A stretch of DNA of 64,000 bases, from contig WTXI01000189.1 of assembly GCA_022376515.1 (NCBI GenBank), positions 1-64,000 on the forward strand, written 5' to 3'. The notes below the pieces were generated by a model, which was not told the origin of the DNA, searched no databases, and saw only the letters and a program-made list of their open reading frames with translations. The first letter of the stretch is position 1, and each line of letters begins with the position of its first letter. Positions 46,345-56,100 of the stretch are shown here, piece after piece. The DNA comes from Lactifluus volemus (Eukaryota > Basidiomycota > Agaricomycetes > Russulales > Russulaceae). A program made the position numbers and the translations under genes.

Positions 46345-48756
46345 ATGACGCTCGCCAACGACGGCTTTGTCTCTTCTCCATATTCCTTTATTCTTTCAAC
46401 ATCGCCTTCATCGCGGCCTCAATCCGCCATGCATCCTCGTATCAGCGCTCACTCTTGGTCTTGGTCACCTTGTTGCACCCCAAATCGTTGCACCTGCACA
46501 TCCAATACCCACGACTCCTCCACGTTTGATCCTTCTGGCATCTGGACCCTTCCTTCCGCCAACGACCCTCCTCCTTCTACTGACCACTTCAAACATTTCT
46601 ATCCTTCTCCCCCTCCCACTGACTCTGATCCAAAGCACACCGTCCCCCTTCCTGCTTTGTGCGAAGATTTCTCATCGCATGCAGCAGCTACTCCCACCTG
46701 CTCCCACCCCTACCCTCTGACCCACCCTTGCTCCCCTACTCCACTCACAGAAGCCCCCGAAGGCCCCCTTACGTCACATCATCCCTCCCAAGATCTTCCT
46801 CCTTCCCCTCCGCCCTCCCCTCTCATGGTACCACACCCCATCGTCTCGGAAGACACTACTTCATGCTTTACCCTTGATAATCATCCAGATTTTTGCACTG
46901 ACCAAGACTTTGATTCAGACCTGCCTGACTCCGTGTCTCAATCGTCATCATCATCATCATCCCCTGACGAACCTCCTCCCACCGATTTACTCACTCCACT
47001 TTCTCCAATATTGGATCTCCCACTTGATGATGCAGGCTCACGTCCCACAGGCACCGTTGAGACCTCAATGCGATCCCTGCTCTCACCCTTCACTCGTCAT
47101 AGTCCGACAGGTGTTCAGACGGCGGAGAACGACAGGGTCACTGTTTCATGTGGTTTGACTCCACCCATACGAGACCTAGACCCTTCGGTCGAGTCACAAT
47201 GTGGACAGCTTTGTTCTTTAGTGGTCTCACCGGATGCAAGTCCTACCAGGTTTTCAATGTTCCATACCTTCCTCTCATCATCACCACCGTCTTGCGATGG
47301 AATACCACTCGATGGCTTGCTCTCTCACTCCCAACCATCGTCGGGTGGAAAACTCTTTGTCGACTCTCCTCTGGATCGCCAAATTCCAAACATCCTTCCC
47401 CATCTCACTCTCATAATAAGGCCATTGCAGCTCTCGCGCCAAATTTCTCTTCCTTCTCTCCGTCCAGACTCGGAAGAGCAAGCCACTGGCGCTCGACATG
47501 GCGGTTCTTACGGTCTGCTTCCGCCGTGCCACATCGCAGGTGCCCTGGGTGCCCCATTCGGGCCGTTACAGGGTGCCAACGTTACGCCCGTGAGGTTTTT
47601 GGGGAGTGAGCTCAGTGCCACGTCTAATATTCTTCCAATGACCCATAATTCCTCGCCTTCATCGCCACTCCTACTCCTAGAGCCGGGGAGATCCAGCCTG
47701 GGTGCTCTCACCGCCATGGGGTCTGATTCTTCGGATCTCGGTCCAATGGACGTCGATGACGCAAAGTCTCCCAACGATCCGTTTACGGATTTCGGCGATC
47801 TTGCCGCATCGTCACCCATGCGCCGTACGCTTCCGGACCTGGATTATGACGTGGAAGATCCCTTCGATGGTTCCCCTCTCCCGATGTCTCCATCCCGAAG
47901 ATCTTTTGCAGATCTCCCAGAGGATACCACAGCGATGGAGCTGTCCAGATCGCCTCCTCAATCTCCCCTGTTCGCTGGGCCGCCGTTGCTCACGCTACCC
48001 GGTGCGGAACCCGACAACAGCCTCATTGTTTCTGAAACACCCGTGTCGGAATGGTCCGCAGCATCGCCCCCGCGCGGAAGTGGTCTTGGGCTCTTTTTGC
48101 CAATACAGGCCGCGTCATCGAATCAGCCCGAGTCTTCCGAAACCCAAGCGATTGAACCTAATTTAAGCTTCTCTCGCGAGGCTGTTGCACGTGTCAATGT
48201 ATCCGAGTTTGAGAAGCTCAAGAGCGTGCGTCGTCGCACGTGGGTCTTGGAACGCAAAGCAAAGGACGACGAAATCCTCCACGCGAAACATGCAGAACAT
48301 CTTGCCTCCCGACTCAGCGTGGCACCGCCTGTACCCTCAAAGTTAGCCGACTTTGATGAACGTGGAGGCGTGAGCGCTGGCGCAGATGCAGACGACACGG
48401 AAGGGCCTCCCGGCGAACCGGCTCAGTTGCACGAGTCGGATGAAAAGACGGTTCGGACCTGGCTATTGTACACTGAAGCGCGGAGAGCCGAGGCGCGTCG
48501 CGTGCGCAAACGGGAGAAGGAACGTGGGCGTGAGATACAGGCGTTGCTGCGTCTCAAGCTCAAGGAAGATCCAGACGCGATGGAACAAATGGGCGGCGCA
48601 AGGGTGAAGCCAGGCAAGACTGCCATTGTGAGCATGCCCCAGCTCGTCGCCCGTATGATCATGAAGCGTCGCTATACGCCTCGACCATTCTCACCGCGTA
48701 AGCATGACTCACCGTACGTCGAGTCACCGTTATCGAGATTTGGGCTCGAACGGTGA
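46345..48756 (+). CDS. Large disordered protein with basic C-terminal region
   Basis: A single-exon frame of 803 residues. The ATG has a good context (aaaaaccATG). Residues 1-600 are rich in Ser, Pro, Asp and Thr, with poly-Ser near residue 200 encoded by a TCA repeat and many SP sites that could be kinase targets. Residues about 625-760 are charged and helix-prone, with the segments EFEKLKSVRRRTWVLERKAKDDE and RTWLLYTEARRAEARRVRKREKERGREIQALL separated by an acidic linker. This suggests a coiled-coil or nucleic-acid/protein-binding tail. No known domain, signal peptide or membrane span is visible. The CT-rich upstream DNA is typical of a fungal promoter. Confidence 0.8.
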   Translation: MTLANDGFVSSPYSFILSTSPSSRPQSAMHPRISAHSWSWSPCCTPNRCTCTSNTHDSSTFDPSGIWTLPSANDPPPSTDHFKHFYPSPPPTDSDPKHTVPLPALCEDFSSHAAATPTCSHPYPLTHPCSPTPLTEAPEGPLTSHHPSQDLPPSPPPSPLMVPHPIVSEDTTSCFTLDNHPDFCTDQDFDSDLPDSVSQSSSSSSSPDEPPPTDLLTPLSPILDLPLDDAGSRPTGTVETSMRSLLSPFTRHSPTGVQTAENDRVTVSCGLTPPIRDLDPSVESQCGQLCSLVVSPDASPTRFSMFHTFLSSSPPSCDGIPLDGLLSHSQPSSGGKLFVDSPLDRQIPNILPHLTLIIRPLQLSRQISLPSLRPDSEEQATGARHGGSYGLLPPCHIAGALGAPFGPLQGANVTPVRFLGSELSATSNILPMTHNSSPSSPLLLLEPGRSSLGALTAMGSDSSDLGPMDVDDAKSPNDPFTDFGDLAASSPMRRTLPDLDYDVEDPFDGSPLPMSPSRRSFADLPEDTTAMELSRSPPQSPLFAGPPLLTLPGAEPDNSLIVSETPVSEWSAASPPRGSGLGLFLPIQAASSNQPESSETQAIEPNLSFSREAVARVNVSEFEKLKSVRRRTWVLERKAKDDEILHAKHAEHLASRLSVAPPVPSKLADFDERGGVSAGADADDTEGPPGEPAQLHESDEKTVRTWLLYTEARRAEARRVRKREKERGREIQALLRLKLKEDPDAMEQMGGARVKPGKTAIVSMPQLVARMIMKRRYTPRPFSPRKHDSPYVESPLSRFGLER

Positions 48757-49606
48757 GATATGATGGGGAAGTGAGCTTGACGTGTTATGGTGCGGTGCCA
48801 CCTTTCTAAATTTTTTTTTTTGGAACTAATCCCGGCAGATAGGCATTAACTAGGTTTACTGGGACGGACAGTTCTCGGTTATTGTTGATTTTAACACAAA
48901 TCATGCATTCCTATGTAGCATTATTTACCTCGCATGCCTAAGAATCTCATCAGCATCTTGAAATTCTTTTCGTCTTGTCACTGCTGCTCCTTAAGTATAT
49001 AGATCCCGATAGTACAATGATCTCGCTACTGCTGCAGTATTATTCACCTTTGCAAACACTCGTCATCATCCTCAGACTGAGACCCAACAGCCTTACCGGT
49101 TCGATGCGTTGCACCTTGCGGCGTGGTGGATGGGTGCCATCAGACGAGCAGAGTTTTCACACCGCACGCACGCTATGGTCTCATTTTTTTTTGCGACCGC
49201 TACCACTTTTAAATTGATGAAACGAAGCGCTGAGAAAGGTTGGTTGTGCAACGATGCGCTTGTGCGAACAAACGCTACGCGTTCTCCCTAGGCCCGCTTC
49301 AAGTTGGCGTAGTATTACGTCGCACCTGCGCTTTACCCAAAGATTGGTCATGGTTCTGGACCCTATGGGTATAGCCCCCATCAACCAACTGACACGAATG
49401 CCTTGTGCATTTCATTGAGTAAGCGCGTGGTGCGTGATGGGTGCGACGTTCAATAACGTTCAAGTTCGTTGTACTGTACCGCAATCATTTTAAGCCTCAA
49501 TAATTTAAACATGCGCCAGAGGGGCTCACCTGCTGTGCTCATGGTCCACTGTAGCATTGTACTTGTGGACCTTTGTTGTCGTCGCTTATTAAATTAGACC
49601 CTTGTC
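48757..49606. other. Intergenic
   Basis: Includes the 3' flank of the disordered-protein gene and the promoter of the PP2C-like gene. No gene is supported. Confidence 0.5.
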
Positions 49607-51195
49607 ATGACACCGCTTCTTTGTCCGTCTCTCATGATTGGACGGTCTTTATTTCCCTCCATTCACCCAACCTGCAGACGGAACCGACTTCAAGTTTGTT
49701 CATCTAGTTTCAGTTTCACGAGAAATTATTCCTCGTCCAATGCAGGCTCACCCAAGCTGGATCTCTCTCTCGCTTCCGTAGTAGTACTCGGAATTGTCGT
49801 TGCCGGCGGGTGTTATTCGTGGTATCGATTGAATCTTGACTCGGACGCCGTTCCGAGTCAGGACTCAAGCTCAACTCGAGACAATGCTCGTAAGCTTCGA
49901 CAACAACCCGTGCACGATGACTCGGATGACCGCACGGGCAGCGTTCATATGCACTATCCGCACTACGCATACATGAAGACCTCAGAAAAGACCGTGTTTC
50001 CGGGAGATCATACTGGCGTAGCGAGATTTGATATGGCACATTCCCACTCAACATCGTACGTACTGCTTTCTACCTTGTGTTTTTTGTCACCCTCCACACC
50101 CCCCCCGTTTCCTGGGGCGCGTTTCTCCCCCCTCCCACCCCAGTCCAATCGATTCACTGTCCCAGGTGGGCTAACTCCGACGTTCAAAGAAATCGTGTGT
50201 CTCAGCAGTTCGCGGCGAGCGTGCTTCCCGTACCTTCAGGCTACTGGTCAATTTTTGCCTTGCTGAGCGCGGAGGATCCCCGGCGGCGCTCTGTGGCCAA
50301 TCGGCCTGCCAGTGATCATGAGGTACTATCATGGATGCGGAGAAACATCGTTCCTGCCGTCGCTGGTGCACTCGCAGACGTTCATCATGCAAATCGTCCA
50401 CCACCCGACGCTCAAATCGACAACGCTCTGCGACAGGCGCTCACCCAGCTCGATATAGACGTACGGACTCCACCGTGGATGAGTACTAGTACGCGTGACG
50501 CCCGGCGTCCTGCATCGACCCTACTTGCGTTTTACGATTCCGAGTCGCGCATCTTACGTATCGCCAACACCAGCAGTGCGGGACGTGCGTTCTTGGGTCG
50601 CCGCCGTGTGGGAAATCATGGCTATGAGTGCAGAGAGCTGACTAGTAGTATCTCTGTTTCCGGTGGCGTGCATCTCGATCCCGTGCAGCCCTCCCCGGGC
50701 CAAGCCCGCATGAACATTGACGAGGCCTTCGAAGAATTTCCGTCACGCGGTCTTACTAGTAGAGACTCCGCGGCCCCCGTAGTAGAGGTGCAGAGTGTGG
50801 AGGTGCACGACGGCGACTTTCTCGTCCTGGGTTCTGACATCACTTGGGCCTGTCTGGCGGGTGACGAGGTTGTGCAGGCCGTCGGCATGTGGATACGAGA
50901 ACAGGAAGGGACCATGCCTGTGGTGCCTGAGAGGTCTCTCCTTGACGTTCCATGGCAGAAAGAGCATGACTTCGTATTGGACACGATGGTCCCTCGCATG
51001 ATTCGGGATATCAACGAAATGTTTGTAGGTTTGCAAGGAAACGCTGCGAGTCGTGTCCTGCGGCAACTGGGGCTCGGCGGTCATCGGGGGAAAAAAGGTA
51101 GCGATCAGCAAGACCAATCTGTCCTTGTGCGCAGCGACGATTCCCGCTCAGCGTATGTCGTCCATCAGAAGAATGTCGTCCTTCTCTCTTACTGA
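49607..51195 (+). CDS. Mitochondrial PP2C-like protein lacking catalytic motifs
   Basis: Two exons, 49607-50055 and 50166-51195 (donor GTACGT, acceptor CCCAG), 493 codons. The N-terminus is Arg/Ser-rich and lacks acidic residues up to about 50, as in a mitochondrial presequence, followed by a membrane span (53-72). That layout matches Ptc5/PDP-type PP2C phosphatases. The scaffold is recognisable: GYWSIFALLS (175-184), LLAFYDSESRILRIANTSSAGRAFLGRR (269-296), DGDFLVLGSDITWACLAGDEVVQAVG (365-390). The metal-binding FDGHxG motif is absent, GDSRA is replaced by TSSAGRA, DGLW is SDITW, and the final RDD(I/L)TV motif is missing. I infer a pseudophosphatase that may bind a partner or substrate without dephosphorylating it. 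The reading frame is intact, which argues against a dead gene. Confidence 0.82.
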
Positions 51196-52056
51196 CGCGG
51201 CAGCAGCCATAGTGATGGCGGATCGGTAATGGTCGTGGTGTTCGCAGATGGGCAGCAAAGGAGTTCAAAATAGGCGCCAGCTTGAGGGGTGGCTTGAACT
51301 TCGGAGAACCTGATGCCGCTTCCCAACTCACCATGCGGCGAAAGATTTCTGTAAACACTGGAATTCTGACAAACACGATCATTTCGCTCCTGTAGGTCTT
51401 TTCGTACGTAAATGTTTGCAGTCTAGAGAAAAAAATCCCCCTTCTTGAGTTAATTTTACGGAAAGCCCGACTGCTGGAAGGAATCTAAATGACGGACTTG
51501 TGTCATCCGATGTTCCTGGTTTGATTTCGCAACCTTTTTTCCAAAAATTTTCTGTGCTTCACCATCATTATGAGTTCCGAGTCCTGCTGGCTATGCGCAA
51601 CCTTACTTTGTCCGCCGTCTCAGCGTTGCGTCCTCCCAAGTCTTTTCTATGAAGATCCAGATCGGCTCACATGCCTCTTCGACTTGCGTCATGAAAACAA
51701 TATAGTCATCTTTATATGTTCTGACTGGGTGAACGAATTATATACCGTGACGGTAGGCCAGCCACAAATGGTGACCGTTGCGAGAAAACTACTGTAATCT
51801 GGCTTTACGTCCACATACAGTACGAATTACATGAGAGGCCCTACAGATGGACTCCTTGGAAACCATCTAAACACTGAGTCCATCGAAATGGCGTTCGGTG
51901 TATCTTCACGTTCACCCTCTTGGATTTATCTCAGTAAGTGCAGATGAGGACATCCCGCCGGATCCGTTTCGAAATGACCCCTGGTCGAAAATTTAGCTTC
52001 CCGCAACCAAATTTGGGCGGCTCGCCCCGATCCACTTGGGTAGAGAAAAAAAGAAT
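51196..52056. other. Intergenic
   Basis: 3' flank of the PP2C-like gene and DNA leading to the tRNA pair. A 75-codon frame at 51570-51797 has no support. Confidence 0.5.
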
Positions 52057-52138
52057 TCCTTCAGACTGGAATTGAACCAGCAACCTTGGGATGTTCTTTT
52101 TTTATAGTCCCATGCTCTTCCAGTTGAGCTACCAAAGG
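52057..52138 (-). tRNA. tRNA-Tyr with AUA anticodon, copy 1
   Basis: A full cloverleaf can be folded: acceptor CCTTTGG/CTGAAGG with A73, D-arm GCTC/GAGC, anticodon stem TGGGA/TCCCA and T-arm GCTGG-TTCAATT-CCAGT. Overall sequence, the C1-G72 pair and A73 match eukaryotic tRNA-Tyr. The anticodon loop begins CT-ATA-A, giving anticodon AUA in place of GUA, and holds a 9-nt intron after position 37. A-box TAGCTCAACTGG and B-box GGTTCAATTCC are present, and a T7 terminator follows. Confidence 0.8.
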
Positions 52139-52189
52139 TTGACAGCCAAGACAGTGGTATGTATAATGAGCAGGGTACCCGGGTAAGTC

Positions 52190-53290
52190 ATACTATAACG
52201 TATCTATTGAGTCTGCAAGGGAAGAGCAAAAGGATGCGTCAATGAGTAGTTTGTGCTGACACACTTCTCACTTGCACCGATCAGTTATCAATTGAACTCA
52301 CAATCCATTTGGGCACTGAAAAAAAGAATTCCTTCGGACTGGAATTGAACCAGCAACCTTGGGATATCACAGATGTTGTTATAGTCCCATGCTCTTCCAG
52401 TTGAGCTACCAAAGGTTGGCTGCAAAATTGCATGCAAATACAGTGCAATATGTCTCATTTCAGCGAGTTTCAATGGGGAAAGAATAGGAGATAATAGGGT
52501 CCGGCAACTGAATCTCATCTTATTTGTGTTTAATGAATCATCTCATGCTCAGCTAAATATCAGCGGCACATAGGACATGCGTCGATTACTTTCGCCTCCG
52601 GTTGCGATCATAATGGCCTGGACCCGCTCACAATCCTACGAGTGTGCCATAATGCCGCATTCAGACCGCAGGCTGCCTCTAGTGAAAACTGCATTTCTGC
52701 CACTGCTTTAGCTGTCTGTCTTACCTTAATACCAGGCTCAGCATGATCTCCGCTGCGCCACCGTGACGGAGAACGTTGAACCCGAGGTTGCCAGTGGGTA
52801 TCTCCCCTGTTCTAGATGAGTGGGCCAGCGCCTCGTCGGAATAACTCTGGCAATTCAGAAGCATCGGCATGAATCGGAGGCTTTATTGGTTCAACAACGC
52901 CCACGGACATCGCTGGTCGAAATCGCTGCCTTTGCTACTCCATCCAGATCATGTACCAGCTGTGCGGGCCCTGTAGTCCCCAGCGTTGTTACTCTGTTCA
53001 AATGACTGTTGAATTGCCGCGGGCCTCCTCAACCCTACTAGCTACAGTATACCGGACTAGTGCCTCGTGATTTGGCGATGATGTCACTAGCGGCAATAAC
53101 TCAAGCCGTAATATTCATAGCTTCCTCACGTTGATGGGAGGGGACATGGGCGATGCGGTCATACATTATGATGCTTCCTTTCGCTTGTCACTCACTAGCA
53201 CCATTTGCGTATCCCAAGCCCTGCGACCCTAGATGGCGCTCTTGGCATGTGATGGGTCGAGATCTTTAAATGCCCCTGATCTCGGCTCAC
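52190..53290. repeat. Segmental duplication block a, left copy
   Basis: Matches 56530-57375 in direct orientation, starting from tctattgagtctgcaaggga. The left copy contains tRNA copy 2, which is almost entirely deleted in the right copy. Many differences are transitions. Confidence 0.75.
52330..52415 (-). tRNA. tRNA-Tyr with AUA anticodon, copy 2
   Basis: As copy 1, with acceptor CCTTTGG/CCGAAGG (one more Watson-Crick pair), identical arms and a 13-nt intron of different sequence. The anticodon again reads AUA. A run of seven T follows the 3' end. The two genes lie about 190 bp apart in the same orientation. Confidence 0.8.
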
Positions 53291-53399
53291 AAATGAGTGA
53301 AGCGATTAGCACGTGCTTGCGTACTCGAGCAGTGTCCCTAAGGGACTTTTTTTTTATTTATGGTTCAATCGAGAAGTCGGGAAAAACAAATTTCCGTGA

Positions 53400-53770
53400 T
53401 GGGAATCAACGAGAAATCCACTAGAAGCTTCATTCGGCCGAGGGCATGTAGTACACTGCGACCGCAGGAAGCGCGAGAAGAACAGGATAGCTGCCGCCCT
53501 TCTTCCGTGCTTTGTTCATCATTACACATGACGTATCGATTTTGGAAGAGAGATAAGCCCTTAGAGGCAATTGGGGTGGGTGGTGAACTCGAGAGCTATG
53601 GGTCCAGGTCCAGTTACTAGTACTCTGTCTCGGGAGAGCTCAAACCCAGCATCAGGGCAAATTCGAGTCGCTCATCCCATCACTGCGGAGGGCTCGGGTT
53701 TGAAAAGAACGGACCGTTGCGGAAATTGTGGTTCCCATCTTCCCACTTAGAGATATTCCCGTAGTACTGG
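53400..53770. repeat. Segmental duplication block c, left copy
   Basis: Matches 58795-59060 in inverted orientation (for example tccaggtccagttactagta here against tactagtaactggacctgga there). The left copy holds an extra roughly 120 bp near 53635-53750. Confidence 0.7.
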
Positions 53771-54199
53771 CCCATCAGTTGTCAGCCGGTTGATGCGGTG
53801 CTATCCAACAGTGGATAGCTTGCGGCCAGTGCATACCCAAACAGTACGTTAGAGCAGCCTTGCGAGACATCTGTAAAGCGGGGAGTATTTGTGATAGCTC
53901 AAAATGTCCAAAGTATGCTGTCTGAAGATAGAGAAGGGTCGGTATCGAGATCCTGGAAGTGTACCGGCGGGAGTAAACGTCACGTGGTAGGAAGTGTATC
54001 TCTTTTGACATGACGTCACCACGTCACTTAACAGGAATCACACCGAGTGAGAAGACTGATACCGTCTGGATGCATCTCAAGACTAAGGGGTCCTCTTCAA
54101 GTACTATATTCTCAAAGTCGGTCCGCCTCAACTTGAAGAGGGGTAAATAATGCGGCTCAGGAAGAGAAGCCCTGGGCTGCCAGTGTCAGACACATGGGG

Positions 54200-54660
54200 G
54201 AATGTCGTTTCCGTAAGTCAAAAATTGAATCTCATTGAATGTAACTGTCAGCGGCGATGTACGCCGTGTGCTAAATGTAGCTCATATGGTAGAAGCGTAA
54301 CGGAATGCCCTCTTAAAGCGTAAGTGCGAGGGCTTGCCTTGCTTCATCCTCACTGGTACCCCCCTCTTGATCACCCAGCTGCGCCGCTGGCCCTTGGAGC
54401 CCATAATACTTACCCGGGCCCTTCTTGTGTGTTCCTGCATCCTCAGCTGTGTTTCCAGACGCCACGAGTCAAATTCAGCTAGGCTACCCCACTTGTGTGG
54501 GTATAGGCCGATCTCGTGGTTCTTGAAGCTTCCCGGGCTTCGCATATCGTCGTCTAAGCGTGGATGCGACGTTCGGACCACGGGTTTGATATCATGATTT
54601 CCGAGACAAGTAACGGCGGCAAGCCCGGGCAACGACGTCGGTATTCTCGGTGACGGGGAG
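54200..54660. repeat. Segmental duplication block b, left copy
   Basis: Matches 57380-57820 in inverted orientation. Includes a tRNA-like A-box segment (tagctcatatggtagaagc) shared by both copies. Confidence 0.7.
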
Positions 54661-56100
54661 CAGCCCGAACTCTAGCTTGTCTCAATTTGGTATATCATGC
54701 GGTGCAGTTCTTCAAAAACAGGATATGTCAGAGCCTTCGGTATAAATTCTGCTGGGGTCACTGAATCCTGGGACCCATCAATGGTATTCATCATCACAAC
54801 TCTCCGTCGCATTGGACGCGAAATCACCGCGTCAATCTTTGAGTTCTGCTTCCTCGTCTTCCTCTTCTCCTGGGACATTTCCCTCACACTCATTAATGTG
54901 CTCACATTCAAGCGCAAGGTCGGTAGGGTGACGCCCAAGGGGCACCCAGGGGAAGGTGGCATCTGGCCAGAATATATCCCTCCGAAACCCGGTGACAGCC
55001 GCTGTGGATGCCCCGCGCTAAACGCGATGGCCAATCACGGTTCGTCCCCTTTCGCCCAAGTTTTTGGCAGAGTTATGTCTCACGTGCTCTAGGTATCATC
55101 TCACGAGACGGACGCAACATCTCCTTCCGAGACCTATCTAGAAAGGTCGGCGAAACTTTCAACATTTCTCCTACGTTCTGCATCTACGTGCCTCGCTACG
55201 CGGCGCACATCTTGAACCGCTCTTACAACAGTGGGCGCTTCGACCTCTCAGACGTCGATGCACACAACGGCATTGAGCACGATGCCTCTCTCGTCCGTAT
55301 GTTTTCCATAAAACTCCTCCAATTCCTAGCTCTCCTGACCAACCCCGCCTCTCCCCCACTTAAAATCCTCGTTATGGTACTACGATGTAGGACGTGACAC
55401 GTACCTGCAAAACGATCAGGGTCCGCCGGACGGTCAGTTGGTAGCCTCATTGCTCAAGTGTGCCACTGGCCCGCCACCCCAGATCCAGGCGACAGCATCA
55501 TATTCGCCTCTTCCCTCGAGCGACTCGCCCTATTTCGACGTCGCAGTGCACGTCGCGAAAGCTTTGGCCGACTTCGATATGAATCGCACCTTGACCGCAA
55601 CCGATCTCTCCCGGCGTCTTGGTGTGCGTCGTCCTGAATCCAGGCGCGATAATGGGCAGTACTCGCTAGACTTCAGACACAAGATATTTGGCTCAGCCAA
55701 GTTCGTCTCCTAATTTCTTCTCTTTTCCCACCTCATCGTCATCTCTTTTTGGTGGGCAGTGGGTCAACAATGTTGACTGTCTTTGGTGGGTGTGTGCCCG
55801 ACCTATACACCTTCTTGGTAGAGGAACGTCTCCCCGATGGTTGGGAATCGCGTGCCCGCGATCGGATGGGTCTCACCATGTTCTCGTTCACCCGTGTCAG
55901 TTTACGCATTGAGTTCGGTGTTAAAGAAGAAGTCGATCAGCCATTAAATCTTATGTGATGTACAGCAGCCCACTCACTAGATGAACGATGAACTCCTGAA
56001 CTGGCGGGACTGACTCGGAACATCCATGTGTCGGTTCTCACTTAAAGTTATTTTTCTTCTTGTTCACTCTGACGACTAAAGACCTTCATAATGCGATTTA
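54660..56100. repeat. Segmental duplication block d, left copy
   Basis: Matches 59205-60605 in direct orientation, covering promoter, peroxidase gene and 3' flank up to the shared gttcactctg(a/c)cgactaaa segment. Confidence 0.85.
54781..55958 (+). CDS. Chloroperoxidase-type heme-thiolate peroxidase
   Basis: Four exons, 54781-55039, 55093-55296, 55391-55700 and 55760-55958, 324 codons in frame. The protein opens with a hydrophobic segment (about 17-43) that could be a signal anchor. Next comes the heme-ligand motif CPALNAMANHG with the thiolate Cys near 77, then DGRNISF, and an acid-base motif EHD near 148-150. The C-terminal half carries CPO-like features (VASLLKCATG, ADFDMNRTLTATDL, VFGGCVPDLYTFLVEERLPDGW). 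The family (Peroxidase_2) performs H2O2-dependent halogenation, peroxygenation or peroxidation, usually secreted. The EHD triad groups it with classical chloroperoxidase. A Gly precedes the Cys where Pro is usual (GCP for PCP). A duplicate at 59315 is decayed. Confidence 0.88.

Noticed and set aside
52057..52138. Reading the tRNA pair as tRNA-Ile(UAU)
   Set aside because: UAU as anticodon would require shifting the anticodon stem by one base and breaking its pairs. The body, C1-G72 and A73 match tRNA-Tyr.
54262..54345. tRNA-like sequence (tagctcatatggtagaagc with a GCCCTC/GAGGGC stem), with a related inverted copy near 57700-57765
   Set aside because: An A-box-like half and a hairpin are present, but no acceptor stem, proper T-arm or seven-base anticodon loop can be formed in both copies. 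It might be a tRNA-derived repeat.
54672..55034. 120-codon antisense frame over peroxidase exon 1, also seen over the second copy
   Set aside because: It is conserved only because the sense exon is duplicated. The sense strand has the family motifs and splice sites.
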